NCBI GenBank assembly: GCA_900110595.1
Contig: FOEZ01000003.1
Location: 310,001 to 374,000 of the forward strand
Source: Arthrobacter sp. OV608
GTDB lineage: Bacteria > Actinomycetota > Actinomycetes > Actinomycetales > Micrococcaceae
Reading direction: 5' to 3'
DNA length: 64,000 nt
Below the pieces are notes generated by a model. That model did no database searches, was not told where the DNA came from, and was given only the letters and a program-made list of their open reading frames with translations. A program made the translations under genes and the position numbers. Shown here piece after piece: positions 50,930 through 60,821 of this stretch (positions within the stretch are counted from its first letter, which is position 1; each line of letters begins with the position of its first letter).

Positions 50930-52177
50930 TCAACGATGGAGTTTCCCAAGCGCCCAGTCCCAACGGATCAGCTCCTGCTCCAGCCTGATGGAGGCGCCGA
51001 AAGCGTCGTTGGCCAGCGCCGTATAGAGGGCAGACTCTTCCGCCGTCAGCCGGCCCAACGGCGCCTTGGATGGCGACGGCTCCGTGCCCCACACATCTCG
51101 ATGCGCCAGGAGGGTGGCTTCGTCCATCAACAGGCTCACTACGTGCGGGTGGACTGCCCGGAGCTGGTCGAGGATACGGAAACCATGGGTGTCCAGGTCA
51201 CCCCAGTAGAGGATCTCGCAGTCCCGCAGCCAGGCAGCATCCCGCAGCGAGGAAAAGCCATATCCGCCGCCGTAGATGGCCACGGTGCCCGGTTGATCGG
51301 GCAGAGCCAGGAAGTTCACCAAGTTCTCGGTGATCAGCACACTGGCAACGGGTAGTTCCAGGGTGTTGAACGCCTCCGCGGTGACGGTTATGTCCCGTGC
51401 CCCGCCCAGGAGCGGCGAGCCTGGATCCAACAACCGGAACCTGACCAGTTCCGGGGGGTGCAGGAAACCATGTCTGGCGGCGAAGCGGGCAGCGGGAGTG
51501 CGTGCGGCAGGCTGACCCAGCAACGAGCCGGGTTGTGCTTGGACATCGGGCAACGGGGCACCGCCGGCATCATCGTCGTCGACCCCCGAAGCGGTCCGCA
51601 GCGCCAGGGTTTCGACCAGTTCGTCGATTACCCGCCGGTGGTTTTCGACAAACTTCGTGTGCACCCCCGGCAGGCTGAGCTGCCGGACGAAGACCCCCGG
51701 CCAGGGGTTGCCCCGCAGCCACAGGGCAACGCGGGCGGCAGTGAGTGCATCGGCGCCGAGTTCCACCAGCTTCAACGGACGACGCAGCGCCCACGCGCGG
51801 AAGGCGGGGTCCAGCGCTGACAGCCCCTCAGTCAGCTCCACAAACCGCGCAGCGTCCCTGGCCTTGCCCGCGAACGCGATCTCATCCTTGGCCGAGGCGA
51901 AGACCACCGCTGCGGGCAGCCGGTTGGAACCGATTGTGGTGCGGCCTACCTCAGCCGTCTCCAAAGTAAAGGGCCCGACGGCGGCAAACAACTCGGCTGC
52001 CCACGCACGGGCCGCCACATAATCACCCAGGAGGGCGGCCGCCGTCGGACGTTTCAAGGCGCGGCGGCGGGGGTAGGCGCCGCTCGGATCCAGCAATTCG
52101 CGGAGCAGGGCGCCGGTGTTCCACGCCTTCAGCGTCTGTGCCCGAAGGTCAGCGAGCGTGGTCCACGCTTCAGCCAC
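50930..52177 (-). CDS. jetD: Wadjet JetD: DUF3322/DUF2220 nuclease subunit
   Basis: A 415-residue protein. Residues 1-190 match DUF3322 (ALKRPTAAALLGDYVAARAW, RLPAAVVFASAKDEIAFAGK). Residues about 200-410 are DUF2220, a Toprim-like nuclease: SVLITENLVNFLALPDQPGT, YWGDLDTHGFRILDQLRAVH (the D-x-D Toprim pair) and ASIRLEQELIRWDW. JetD cuts plasmid DNA once the JetABC motor has extruded it. It overlaps JetC by eight bases and is tail-to-tail with mazF. Confidence 0.95.
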   Translation of the reverse strand: MAEAWTTLADLRAQTLKAWNTGALLRELLDPSGAYPRRRALKRPTAAALLGDYVAARAWAAELFAAVGPFTLETAEVGRTTIGSNRLPAAVVFASAKDEIAFAGKARDAARFVELTEGLSALDPAFRAWALRRPLKLVELGADALTAARVALWLRGNPWPGVFVRQLSLPGVHTKFVENHRRVIDELVETLALRTASGVDDDDAGGAPLPDVQAQPGSLLGQPAARTPAARFAARHGFLHPPELVRFRLLDPGSPLLGGARDITVTAEAFNTLELPVASVLITENLVNFLALPDQPGTVAIYGGGYGFSSLRDAAWLRDCEILYWGDLDTHGFRILDQLRAVHPHVVSLLMDEATLLAHRDVWGTEPSPSKAPLGRLTAEESALYTALANDAFGASIRLEQELIRWDWALGKLHR

Positions 52178-55100
52178 GCTTGTCCTTCTCCTCGCGGTAC
52201 TCCTGGATGGTCATGTTCCGCAGCTGGGAATCGTCGCCGTTGGTGTTGGCCACGAACCCCACATGCGAGACGAAGGGCTCGATTACGTGGATTTTCTGCA
52301 AGGGTGTGACGATCAGCAGCTGCAGCTTCATCCGCTGGAACAGCTCCAGCCCGTACCGCGCCGATTCGTCCGAGCCGCGGCCGAACGCCTCGTCAATGAC
52401 CACAAACCGGAAGCTTTGCCCGCTGCCCGAATTCCGGCCGGCCCCCTTCCCGGATCCGAGCCCGAACTGGAAAGCAAGGGCCGCGGCGAGGATGGTGTAC
52501 GCCAGCTTCTCCTTCTGCCCGCCCGACTTGCCGCCCGAATCGGTGAAGTGCTCATACTCCTCGCCGGTTTCGGTCCACTTCTCCGAGGCGGAGAAGGTGA
52601 ACCAGTTCCGCACGTCCGTCACCTTCGCGGTCCACTTCCGATCCAGGTCCGTGAGGCCCTCCCGTCCCCGGAACCGGTCAATCAGCCGCTCCACCTGCAA
52701 GTACTTCTGCTCCGAGTACTGATCCTCATCGCCAATGGTTCCCTCGGAGCAGGCCCTCAGGTCGCTGCCGAACTCGCGCACGTCCTGGTCTGAGGTGGCC
52801 TGGTGCTCAAGTTGGATATGGCGGCCGGTGTTGTAGGGAATCCCCGCCAGCGACTGGTTGATTTCGCCGATCCGGTTGATGATGTCCTGCCGCCGGCTGT
52901 CCAGGAATGCGTTGAATGCCACCACCTCGTGAATGGTGTTCTGGTTCAGCGACTCCTTGAACCGGGCCTCAAACCTTGGCAGGTCGTTGCCTGCCAGCTG
53001 CTCCAGCAGCTGGTTGTAGTCTGTGGCGGCGTCCAGCGAGGCATCGAAGTCGGTGGTTTCATTCGGGTACTTGTTGCGGAAGTCGGCCATCTGCCGGATG
53101 GTGTTCTCAGCCGCCCGCGCGATCCGTTTGGAAAGGGCATCGATGGTGTCCGTCAGTCCGGAGCGCACGGTGCTTTCCACCGTGGCCGTATTCCGGTAGG
53201 TCAGGGGTTTGTCCCCGAGCGCCCCGGCGGTGAGGTCTTCGACGGCGGCCAGTACCTCGCCGTCGTCCGTCACCGGTGTCCCGGCCAGGATGTCCCGGCA
53301 TTCCCGAATGGCCTCTGCGATGTCGCTGGCATCCTTCTCATTGGCACCCAGCCGCTGCTGCAGCTTCCCGGCTTTGTCTTCCAGCCGTTCCAGCTGGGCG
53401 GTCACCTCGGTTTTCTTGGCCATGAGCTGGTGCAGGACATCGCTGGTGGTCTCCAGCGCGCGTTTTTCCGCTTTCAGGTCCTCGATGCCGCGGGCTGTGG
53501 CTTGCCAGTTGATCTCGCCGAACTCGGTCACCGAGCGGACAAGTCCCAGCTGCTGGTTGGACCGGCCAAGCGCGCCGAGTTCCGCGTTGACTCTGTAAAG
53601 CTGGCCCGCCAGTACTTTGAGCCGGCCCTGGGCCTCGTCCTGTTCTGCGCGGAACCGGGCAATCTTGTCATGGTTGTCCCAGCCCAGCACATAATTTCGC
53701 CGGTCAGCCAGGTCCTTGCGGTCGTCCTTTTCATGCCGGCCGTGCCCGCCCTTGAGCTGGCCGTTCGCCGTCAACGCCTTGGGGTAACGGCGGAAGTCGG
53801 CCAAGCTCTCGCAGCAGAAGTAGTCGAACCGGCTGCTGAGTTCGTCCTCGAGGAAGTCCCTGAAAGGTGTTCCCTGCTTTATGGCGATCTTTGCTGCCAG
53901 CGTTCCCGGTTCGGGTTGCCGCTGGTTCACCCTGTCGAATCCCGTGGTTGGTTCCCCAATCCGCAGGTATACCAGCCGGCCGCGGAGGTTGTTGGCGTCC
54001 ACCCAGACGCTGACGGCGGGGTAGTGCTCGGCGGGGACCAGGAGCGAGAGGGCGAAACCGTGAAGCGTGCGCTCCGCGGCACCCTCCCACGCCGATTCGC
54101 CGTCACGGACTTTGAGGAGCTCACCCACGTAGGGCAGATCAGCCTCCGGGATCCGGGTTCCTTGGCAAAGCCGGCGGCGGATATCCAGCTGGGGGAGCGG
54201 GATCAGGTTCCGGCGGCCCTGCAGGCTGGTGAGCTCGGCTGTGATCTCAGTGGTCTTCGCTTTTAGTTCAACCTGCAACATGGACAGGGCGGTGCGCTGT
54301 TCCTGGAGAGCATCCGACCGGTCCGCCAGCTCCTGCTCCACCTCGGCAAGGCGCGCCCGGTTGGCATCAAACAGCACGCGGTCCTCCGGCGCCTGCAGGC
54401 CGAGATCCGCGGCGGCGGAGGAGTGAGCCTCAAACCGCTGCCGCTGTTCTGTGGACTTGGTTTCGAGGTTGGACAGCTCGGCGTCGATGGCGGCGAGCCG
54501 GCCGCCCCCGTTGGTACGGATGTCCTCCTCCAGCCCTGCGAGGTCCCGGCGCAGCTGCTTGATGTCGCCATTCAGCCGGACCGAGTCCTCCTGGAGTCGG
54601 AGGCCTGTCCGCTCCAGCTCGGTTTGGTGCTCCAGGCTGAGCTTAAGCTTTCGGTCCGTGAACCAGGGATGCAGCTGGTCGCGTTGCCGGCGCGCCATCG
54701 AGTCGTCAGCGCTGAGCTTCGCGTGCTGATCGGCGCCGGCCTTGATGGGCGTGAGCAAGGAGATCTGGTCCTTGGCCCGCAGGACGGCGTCGTGGGCCTT
54801 CTTCAGATCATCAAAGTGGCGGATGAGATTGCTGATTCGGGTGGCAACGTCGTCCTCCTCCAGCATGTTGTTCCGCACGAACGAGGTGATGTTGTCCACC
54901 TGCTTCATGGACACCGTTCGGTGGAACAGTTCCATTGCCTGGTTCCCGCTGATGCCGAACTGCCGTTTGAACGCCGCCGCATATGGATCGAAGGTGTCAT
55001 GGACAGCCACCCCTGCCGCCCGCAGATTCTTCTTGAGCTTCATCGGGTCCTGGCCGAAATTGGCGAAGTCCACGGCAACGGACTGCTCCGCCTCGGCCAG

Positions 55101-55592
55101 GGAGTAGAACCGGCTGGGCTGTCCGGCCTCCTGGGTGGCCCAAAGCGTGATTCCGAGTGTGACGGACTTGCCAAGCACGGCATTGTGGAAGATTCCCAGC
55201 ACCACCGTCAGTTGCCCTGTACCGCGGAGGGCTACTGGTTTGGAATACTCGCCGCCGGTACTCCGGGCGCTTTTGTGGAAGCCCCTCACGTACGACATCA
55301 GGGACCGTTCCTTCTTCTGCGCCCCGGCCGCCTTGTTGTATTCGATCTTGTGGGCGGGAAGCAGCAGCGTGGTGATCGCATCCACCACAGTGGACTTGCC
55401 TGAACCGATGTCCCCGGTGAGCAGACTGTTCGCTCCATCCAGCCGGAACGTGCGCACTCCCTGGTGGAACGTGCCCCAGTTGAGCAGCTCCAGGCGTTTC
55501 AGTCTGAAGCCAGGGGGAGTGCCGCCGCTCTCGGCCGCGTCGTCGAGGCTGAACAGGCTCTCCTGGAAGTCGGCCGCAAAGTCGGTCGTCAT
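52170..55592 (-). CDS. jetC: Wadjet JetC: SMC-like ATPase
   Basis: A 1140-residue SMC/MukB-like ATPase. Walker A is LLTGDIGSGKSTVVDAITTL (GDIGSGKS, 60-67). A long coiled-coil region spans roughly 280-900, with a hinge-like middle segment. The ABC signature GGKSGGQKEKLAYTILAAAL and Walker B FRFVVIDEAFGRGSDESAR lie near the C terminus. JetC extrudes DNA loops with JetA (kleisin) and JetB (KITE). Starts with a four-base overlap on JetB; full length, no interruption. Confidence 0.96.
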   Translation of the reverse strand: MTTDFAADFQESLFSLDDAAESGGTPPGFRLKRLELLNWGTFHQGVRTFRLDGANSLLTGDIGSGKSTVVDAITTLLLPAHKIEYNKAAGAQKKERSLMSYVRGFHKSARSTGGEYSKPVALRGTGQLTVVLGIFHNAVLGKSVTLGITLWATQEAGQPSRFYSLAEAEQSVAVDFANFGQDPMKLKKNLRAAGVAVHDTFDPYAAAFKRQFGISGNQAMELFHRTVSMKQVDNITSFVRNNMLEEDDVATRISNLIRHFDDLKKAHDAVLRAKDQISLLTPIKAGADQHAKLSADDSMARRQRDQLHPWFTDRKLKLSLEHQTELERTGLRLQEDSVRLNGDIKQLRRDLAGLEEDIRTNGGGRLAAIDAELSNLETKSTEQRQRFEAHSSAAADLGLQAPEDRVLFDANRARLAEVEQELADRSDALQEQRTALSMLQVELKAKTTEITAELTSLQGRRNLIPLPQLDIRRRLCQGTRIPEADLPYVGELLKVRDGESAWEGAAERTLHGFALSLLVPAEHYPAVSVWVDANNLRGRLVYLRIGEPTTGFDRVNQRQPEPGTLAAKIAIKQGTPFRDFLEDELSSRFDYFCCESLADFRRYPKALTANGQLKGGHGRHEKDDRKDLADRRNYVLGWDNHDKIARFRAEQDEAQGRLKVLAGQLYRVNAELGALGRSNQQLGLVRSVTEFGEINWQATARGIEDLKAEKRALETTSDVLHQLMAKKTEVTAQLERLEDKAGKLQQRLGANEKDASDIAEAIRECRDILAGTPVTDDGEVLAAVEDLTAGALGDKPLTYRNTATVESTVRSGLTDTIDALSKRIARAAENTIRQMADFRNKYPNETTDFDASLDAATDYNQLLEQLAGNDLPRFEARFKESLNQNTIHEVVAFNAFLDSRRQDIINRIGEINQSLAGIPYNTGRHIQLEHQATSDQDVREFGSDLRACSEGTIGDEDQYSEQKYLQVERLIDRFRGREGLTDLDRKWTAKVTDVRNWFTFSASEKWTETGEEYEHFTDSGGKSGGQKEKLAYTILAAALAFQFGLGSGKGAGRNSGSGQSFRFVVIDEAFGRGSDESARYGLELFQRMKLQLLIVTPLQKIHVIEPFVSHVGFVANTNGDDSQLRNMTIQEYREEKDKRG

Positions 55593-56254
55593 TTGCCCTC
55601 CTCCGATGCCTCAACCATGCGCCCCGCGGCGACGCTTCCTGTGCCGGGCGGCTCTCCGGCGAGCGTCGCCCGGTAGTCGGCCAGCCGCGCGTCGAACTCT
55701 TCCAGCCACTGCGCATCCACGTAGGCCTTGAGGATGCGCGCCACCTCGTAGGTGTCTGCCTGCCCTTTGAGCTTGCGGAGGAAGCCGAGCTCCTGGACTT
55801 TTTTGATGTCCGCGGCAAGCCGGTCCAGGATCCTTGCTTCGTTGCTGGAGTCGGGCAGGAACACCGACACCATGTCGGCGATGTCCTGCTCAGTCATGAT
55901 GAGCCGGAGCTCGCCGCTGTTGGTGTCGAATTCGAGCATGCGACCGCGCAACAGGGCGAGGAGCAGGCTGACGTTGAACGTCAAGCTCCGACGGGCGATG
56001 AGCCTCGGCAGTGTTCCATCCGGATCGTCCTTGGACCGGAGGAACGCGTAGCCCTCCGACTCGTCGAGGATCAGGTCCAGTCCGAGCACGGAGACGTAGT
56101 CGCGCGCATGGGAGGTCAGGCCGAGCAGGGACTGCCAGACTTTCTCATCGTTCTCCGCGTAGAGCACGCCTTTGAAAAGACGGGTGACGACGGCGGGAAG
56201 CTCCTCGGGTGTGCGGGCTTCTGTTTCCGCGGTGGTGGGGTTGAAGGGGTTCAT
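55589..56254 (-). CDS. jetB: Wadjet JetB: DUF4194 (KITE-like) subunit
   Basis: A 221-residue DUF4194 protein: PAVVTRLFKGVLYAENDEKV, WQSLLGLTSHARDYVSVLGL, LDESEGYAFLRSKDDPDGTL, and SNEARILDRLAADIKKVQEL. The winged-helix KITE-like protein bridges the kleisin and the SMC. It overlaps JetA and JetC by four bases each. Confidence 0.95.
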   Translation of the reverse strand: MNPFNPTTAETEARTPEELPAVVTRLFKGVLYAENDEKVWQSLLGLTSHARDYVSVLGLDLILDESEGYAFLRSKDDPDGTLPRLIARRSLTFNVSLLLALLRGRMLEFDTNSGELRLIMTEQDIADMVSVFLPDSSNEARILDRLAADIKKVQELGFLRKLKGQADTYEVARILKAYVDAQWLEEFDARLADYRATLAGEPPGTGSVAAGRMVEASEEGK

Positions 56255-57693
56255 GCCGGCCTTCCGAAGATGATCTGTTCAACAGTGGCTTCCCGGACGC
56301 TGCCGTCCGGCAGTTGCCACGCCAGGTGCTGCGACTGCTCCGGATTGATAGTGGCCCAGTCCGATTCGGTGGCCAACTGGTAGTAGCCGACGATTTCAGC
56401 CAGGCCCTGGGAGAGCGGGTAAGCGGCCGTGACTTCGGCCAGGGTGGCCTGCTCCGCCTCGGCGAGGACGGCGTCGATGTTTGCCTTCAGACGTTCCTTA
56501 TCCACGTGGAACTGGCTGAACAGCGCATCGGCGTCAACGTCGGAGTCGTCCGCGGTTTCCACGGAATCCTCCACCATCACCTTCCTGCTGGGCTCATAAA
56601 GCGGCCGCTCAAACGGCAGCACCACGTCCACGGACGGTGCGTCAATCTCCATAAAAACGCCCGACGGCGGTGCCTCCCGGGTGGCCAGGGCGCCGGATTC
56701 GACGCTACGGATCAGCTGCATGATCCGCTTGTTTTCCAGGAACACTTTGTCGTCGAGGAGCCGGCGCATTTGTTGGGAGAGCTGGCGGACCGTGGCCTGT
56801 GTCTGCTCGACGGCGGGAAGCCAGTCCTGGTGGAGGTTCGCCACCGCGTCGAGGTTGTCGGTGTGGGCGAGGGCCTCTATCCGGGTGGCCCGCTGGAGCA
56901 GGTCCTGCAGTTCCCTGCGCAGCCGGGGGGACATCAGGTAATCCCAGAAGCCCTGGAACGTGCGGCCCTGAAGGGAGCTGCTGATGTCCTGCTGGTTGGT
57001 GAAGATGGCGTCCAGCAGTTCGCCCTGGCTCCCGTCCCACGTGGCGATCTGCTCCCGGACCTGGCGGTCCAGCCTGCGGAAGTTCTGCTCGACTTCACGG
57101 AAATCGGACAGCAGGTCCCTTGCCAGGGCGGTCAGCTGCTGGAGGTGGTCCAGCGCCTCCGGACCTGTCATGACGCGGATGTTGCCGTCGCGGATCTGCT
57201 GCATCTCGGCGTCGATCCCGTCCCGCTGCTGTTGGAGCTCTGCCAGCCGTACTTCAGGGTCTGTCTCGGACTGCTGCACCAGCTGTTTCAGGACAGCGAA
57301 GATACTGGTGAGCCTGGACTGCGTGGCTACGAAATCCCGTCCGCGCAGGTTCTCCACCCACCGGACCACATCCTCGGCTGCCGCGGTCAGGTCGTAATGC
57401 GGCTCATCCTCGCCCGGCGCATAGTACTTCCGCAGCCATTTGCGCTCGTCTGCAGCCCAGTCGTCCAGGTATTCGCCGGCGGGGCGCGGGAACTTGTCCT
57501 GGCCTTCGCTGTCCCGCAGCCCGAACAGGACGTCGTCGAGCACGTCGATGAGCTCCTGGCGGCCCAGGTTCCGTTGATTGGGGCCGGTGAACGCCGCCAT
57601 AAAGAAGGTCAAGGCCAGCGGCGCGTTCTGCGCACGAAGCAGGGACCATCCGGGGTGGTTCTCACGGAGGGAATTGATGGCGTAGTAGTCCAT
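56251..57693 (-). CDS. jetA: Wadjet JetA: DUF3375 (kleisin-like) subunit
   Basis: A 480-residue DUF3375 protein starting DYYAINSLRENHPGWSLLRA, with DRQVREQIATWDGSQGELLD, QDISSSLQGRTFQGFWDYLM, and an acidic VETADDSDVDADALFSQFHV. It is the kleisin-like scaffold that closes the SMC ring. First gene of jetABCD; ATG 57693. Together the four genes make a complete type I Wadjet system against plasmids. Confidence 0.95.
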   Translation of the reverse strand: MDYYAINSLRENHPGWSLLRAQNAPLALTFFMAAFTGPNQRNLGRQELIDVLDDVLFGLRDSEGQDKFPRPAGEYLDDWAADERKWLRKYYAPGEDEPHYDLTAAAEDVVRWVENLRGRDFVATQSRLTSIFAVLKQLVQQSETDPEVRLAELQQQRDGIDAEMQQIRDGNIRVMTGPEALDHLQQLTALARDLLSDFREVEQNFRRLDRQVREQIATWDGSQGELLDAIFTNQQDISSSLQGRTFQGFWDYLMSPRLRRELQDLLQRATRIEALAHTDNLDAVANLHQDWLPAVEQTQATVRQLSQQMRRLLDDKVFLENKRIMQLIRSVESGALATREAPPSGVFMEIDAPSVDVVLPFERPLYEPSRKVMVEDSVETADDSDVDADALFSQFHVDKERLKANIDAVLAEAEQATLAEVTAAYPLSQGLAEIVGYYQLATESDWATINPEQSQHLAWQLPDGSVREATVEQIIFGRPA

Positions 57694-57794
57694 GGCGTCC
57701 TCTGGACGGGAGAAAGGCGGCAGGATGAACGGTGAGGCCTAAGTTACACGTTGCCCCAGACAATTTCCGACGAACAGGGTGGATTGCCAAAGCG

Positions 57795-58196
57795 TCAGTG
57801 TTCAGGCTGATGCGTAGGTGAGGCGACGTCAAGGCCAGCCTCGACGGCTGCGGTCAACAGTTCTGTGTCATAAGCAACGAGCAGAGCGGCTTGCAGCCGG
57901 ATAGCGGTGGCCAGATGGATGGCGTCTGCACTGCGCAAATGTCCCGGCATCGCTGCCGCAAACATAAGGTCGGATCTCGCCAGGTCAACGAGGTTGATCC
58001 CGGCCAAGACGTCGTTGACCAGTCCGGCAGGGATCCTTCGACGGTGCCCTGCGCAATGTAGTTCGGTATAGAGGAGCATCGATGCGACGAGGCTATCCCC
58101 TCTGGCCGCGGCCTCGGAGAGGTAATCTGCAACACTGGCGGATTCTTCTTCCGCCACCACCAGCTTTAGAACGGCTGAGGTGTCGACATAGATCAA
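57795..58196 (-). CDS. vapC: VapC-type PIN-domain toxin
   Basis: A 133-residue PIN ribonuclease. IYVDTSAVLKLVVAEEESAS has the first acidic residue, YTELHCAGHRRR the second (Glu), and HLRSADAIHLATAIRLQA plus LLVAYDTELLTAAVEAGL the third and fourth, as expected for VapC. TTG 58196 overlaps the antitoxin stop (TTGA). It probably cuts initiator tRNA or other RNA when released. It lies upstream of jetA with about 100 bases between. Confidence 0.92.
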   Translation of the reverse strand: MIYVDTSAVLKLVVAEEESASVADYLSEAAARGDSLVASMLLYTELHCAGHRRRIPAGLVNDVLAGINLVDLARSDLMFAAAMPGHLRSADAIHLATAIRLQAALLVAYDTELLTAAVEAGLDVASPTHQPEH

Positions 58197-58459
58197 CGGT
58201 CCCCTCGAAGGTCGTCCAGGATCTCCGCTGTGCCCACCTTCGATGTGATTCGGGGCAGGGTCCGGAAGTCAACGCGGCCTGGCCTTGCCGGCCTGACCTG
58301 ACCGGCCAGCAAGAGACGTTCAAAGGGGGAGATTGACGGCGGAATCATTGTCGCTGCGATTTCGCCATTGTTCGTAACGTCGATCGTTTCGCCGTTCTTC
58401 ACGCGTTCCAGGATCTTGCTGCTCTGGTTACGCAGTTCGCGATGGGGAATTGTTGTCAT
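58193..58459 (-). CDS. vapB: VapB/Phd-YefM-type antitoxin
   Basis: An 88-residue antitoxin. TIPHRELRNQSSKILERVKN then GETIDVTNNGEIAATMIPP is the Phd/YefM DNA-binding N-terminal fold; the C-terminal tail (FRTLPRITSKVGTAEILDDL) would wrap the toxin. ATG 58459 gives the canonical MTTIPHREL start. Operon with vapC, four-base overlap. Repression of its own promoter is usual. Confidence 0.92.
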   Translation of the reverse strand: MTTIPHRELRNQSSKILERVKNGETIDVTNNGEIAATMIPPSISPFERLLLAGQVRPARPGRVDFRTLPRITSKVGTAEILDDLRGDR

Positions 58460-58516
58460 GGCCAGCCTCCGTAGCAATTGTAGCAACCCGAGACGGCGCG
58501 CGTCAGCCCGAAAAAG

Positions 58517-59455
58517 CTAGAGGTAGTCCCCGGCCCGTTCGCGGGCAACCTCAAGCAGCGTCGAGTGGAAGGCGACCTCGGCCGGGGCGTAGACCTTGTC
58601 CTGGCGCTGGGCCAGCAGGATCCGCCGCAGGGGTGCCGCGGCGCCCAGGCTGAGCACCCTCACGTCGGGATGCTGGAGTGATACGGCGGTTTTGGGAACC
58701 ATGGCCACGCCCATGCCCACGCTCACCATCGCCTGGGCTTCCTGGTAGTCATTGGCCAGGAAACCAATGGTTGGTTCAAAGCCGGCGTCGTGGGCGGAAC
58801 GCTGCAGGACTTCCACCACCGGGTGGGCCTCTGCCCGGACGATCCAGGACTCGTTGCGCAGGTCCTCCATGCTCACCTGGTCCCGTCCTGCCAGCTTGTG
58901 GCCGCGCGCCACCAGGATCACGGTGCTCTCCTGGAAGACCTCGGTGACCCGGATGGACTCGTCCTCGAAACGGTTCCAGGGGTAGTCCCACAACAGGCAC
59001 AAGCCCGTGACGCCGGACTCCAGGTCTGCCACGAGTTCGTCGAAGCGGGCGCTGCGGAGTGAAAGGCCGATTGCCGGGTAACGCTTCTTAAAGGTCCGGA
59101 TGACGATGGGCAGGAAGGAGCCGGCAAGGGTGGGAAAGGTACCCACCGTCAGGGATCCGCGCTTCAGTCCGGCGATCTGGCCCAGGTCCGACTGTGCCGC
59201 CTTCATCTGGTGGACGATCTTGCGGGCATGCCCGGCCAGTACCTGCCCGGCCTCGGTAGGCACCACCCCGCGGGAACGGCGGTTGAGCAGGGGCTGCCCC
59301 ACTTCCTGTTCCAGCTTGCGCAGCTGCTGGGAGACCGCCGAGGGCGTGTACATCATCAGCTCGGCCGCGGCAGTGATGGATCCTTGCTCCACCACCTCCA
59401 GGAGCAGGGCCAGCCGCCGGATATCGAACAGAGGCTGCTCCTCTTCGTTAAGCAT
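58517..59455 (-). CDS. LysR-type transcriptional regulator
   Basis: A 312-residue LTTR. HTH: LALLLEVVEQGSITAAAELM, MYTPSAVSQQLRKLEQEVGQ. The effector domain (GSLTVGTFPTLAGSFLPIVI, IVRAEAHPVVEVLQRSAHDA) is complete. It is divergent from the PrpF isomerase/MatC-like operon and probably controls it in response to a tricarboxylate. ATG 59455; a longer start is unlikely. Confidence 0.93.
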   Translation of the reverse strand: MLNEEEQPLFDIRRLALLLEVVEQGSITAAAELMMYTPSAVSQQLRKLEQEVGQPLLNRRSRGVVPTEAGQVLAGHARKIVHQMKAAQSDLGQIAGLKRGSLTVGTFPTLAGSFLPIVIRTFKKRYPAIGLSLRSARFDELVADLESGVTGLCLLWDYPWNRFEDESIRVTEVFQESTVILVARGHKLAGRDQVSMEDLRNESWIVRAEAHPVVEVLQRSAHDAGFEPTIGFLANDYQEAQAMVSVGMGVAMVPKTAVSLQHPDVRVLSLGAAAPLRRILLAQRQDKVYAPAEVAFHSTLLEVARERAGDYL

Positions 59456-59692
59456 CCGTTCGCCTCTCTGTGCTTTTCGTTAATTCACTGCAATGTGTCC
59501 GGGATTCCGCGTGCTTCCCCGCGCTACATCGACGTTCGGGACGGTCGATCCCGTGCCCGACGCCCTTTAGTGTCACTGAATGAAGTAACTCTACATCCCC
59601 ATTTAACTATCCAACATTGTCCTTAAGTGTGATCTGGCTCAACCTCTTATCAGGCCCTCAACAGTTTTGAGGCGAAGGAGAGGTGGAATTCG

Positions 59693-60811
59693 ATGAAGAT
59701 CGAAGCGGAATGGATGCGCGGAGGCACCAGCAAGTGCTGGGTGTTCGAAGCGGAGCATCTTCAGGAGGGAGGTGCCAGCCTCGATGAGCTGCTGCCCCGG
59801 CTGTTCGGAAGTCCGGACCCCCGCCAGATAGACGGCGTGGGCGGAGCCACTTCCACCACCAGCAAGGCAATCATCCTGCACCGGCCCACGGGCGGGGATA
59901 TCGACGTCGAATACACCTTCGCGCAGGTGGGCATCGAAGAAGCCGGCGTGGACTGGGGAAGCAACTGCGGGAACGGCTCCGCAGTGGTGGGCCTGTACGC
60001 GATCGAGAAGGGCTGGGTTGTACCTACCGGGGACATCACCAGGATTGTCACCCGCAACACCAACACCAATCAGGTCATCGTCCAGCGCGTGCCCACCCCG
60101 GACGGTGCCCTGCCGGTCATTCCGGAAGGACAGATGCCCGGCGTCCCGTTCCCTGGATACCCCGTGGGCCTGGGCTTCCAGGACCCCGCCGGCAAAACCA
60201 CCGGGGCCCTGCTTCCCACCGGCGCGGCAACGGACACCATCACCGCCGGCGGGACCAACTGGACGGTTTCAATGGTCGACGCCGGAGCGCCGGTTGTGAT
60301 GGTCCGCGCCGAGGAGCTGGGCCTGGACACCGCCTGCTACGAGACGTGGCGCGCAGGTGTGGAACTGCAGCTGGACACCCTGGAGCAGATCCGGCGCCAG
60401 GCGGCCGTGCGGATGGGGCTGGCTCCTACTGCCGCCGAAGCTGCCCGGGCCATCCCCAAGCTCGCCATCGTTGCCGCCCCCGCAGACGCCGAAGCAGGCG
60501 CCGACGTCAACGTCATGATGCTCTCCATGGGCAGGCCCCACCCGGCCCTGGCCATCACCGGAAGCATCGCCCTGACCCTGGCCGCCCGGACTCCGGGCGC
60601 CGTGCTGCACACCATCACGGGCGGTACCCAGGGCGACACCCTGCGGCTGCGGACCCCCGCCGGGGTGATTGAAACCTGGAGCGAGGACCACGGCGGAAGC
60701 CTGCTCGTCGGCGTCGACCGCACCGCCCGCACCATCGCCACCACCATCATCCACCTCCCCGAGGTTTCCGGCAGTGCTGCACCTGCCGTCCTCGCGGGAG
60801 CCACTCAATGA
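59693..60811 (+). CDS. PrpF-family isomerase/tautomerase
   Basis: A 372-residue PrpF-fold protein. IEAEWMRGGTSKCWVFEAEH has the M-R-G-G-T-S-K start; VDWGSNCGNGSAVVGLYAIE has the N-C-G-N turn (catalytic Cys/Lys region); FPGYPVGLGFQDPAGKTTGA follows. PrpF relatives isomerise 2-methyl-cis-aconitate, cis/trans-aconitate or oxalomesaconate double bonds. ATG 59693 with GGAG upstream. Ten bases before the transporter; likely isomerises what it imports. Confidence 0.9.
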   Translation: MKIEAEWMRGGTSKCWVFEAEHLQEGGASLDELLPRLFGSPDPRQIDGVGGATSTTSKAIILHRPTGGDIDVEYTFAQVGIEEAGVDWGSNCGNGSAVVGLYAIEKGWVVPTGDITRIVTRNTNTNQVIVQRVPTPDGALPVIPEGQMPGVPFPGYPVGLGFQDPAGKTTGALLPTGAATDTITAGGTNWTVSMVDAGAPVVMVRAEELGLDTACYETWRAGVELQLDTLEQIRRQAAVRMGLAPTAAEAARAIPKLAIVAAPADAEAGADVNVMMLSMGRPHPALAITGSIALTLAARTPGAVLHTITGGTQGDTLRLRTPAGVIETWSEDHGGSLLVGVDRTARTIATTIIHLPEVSGSAAPAVLAGATQ

Positions 60812-60821
60812 GGAGTAAGCC

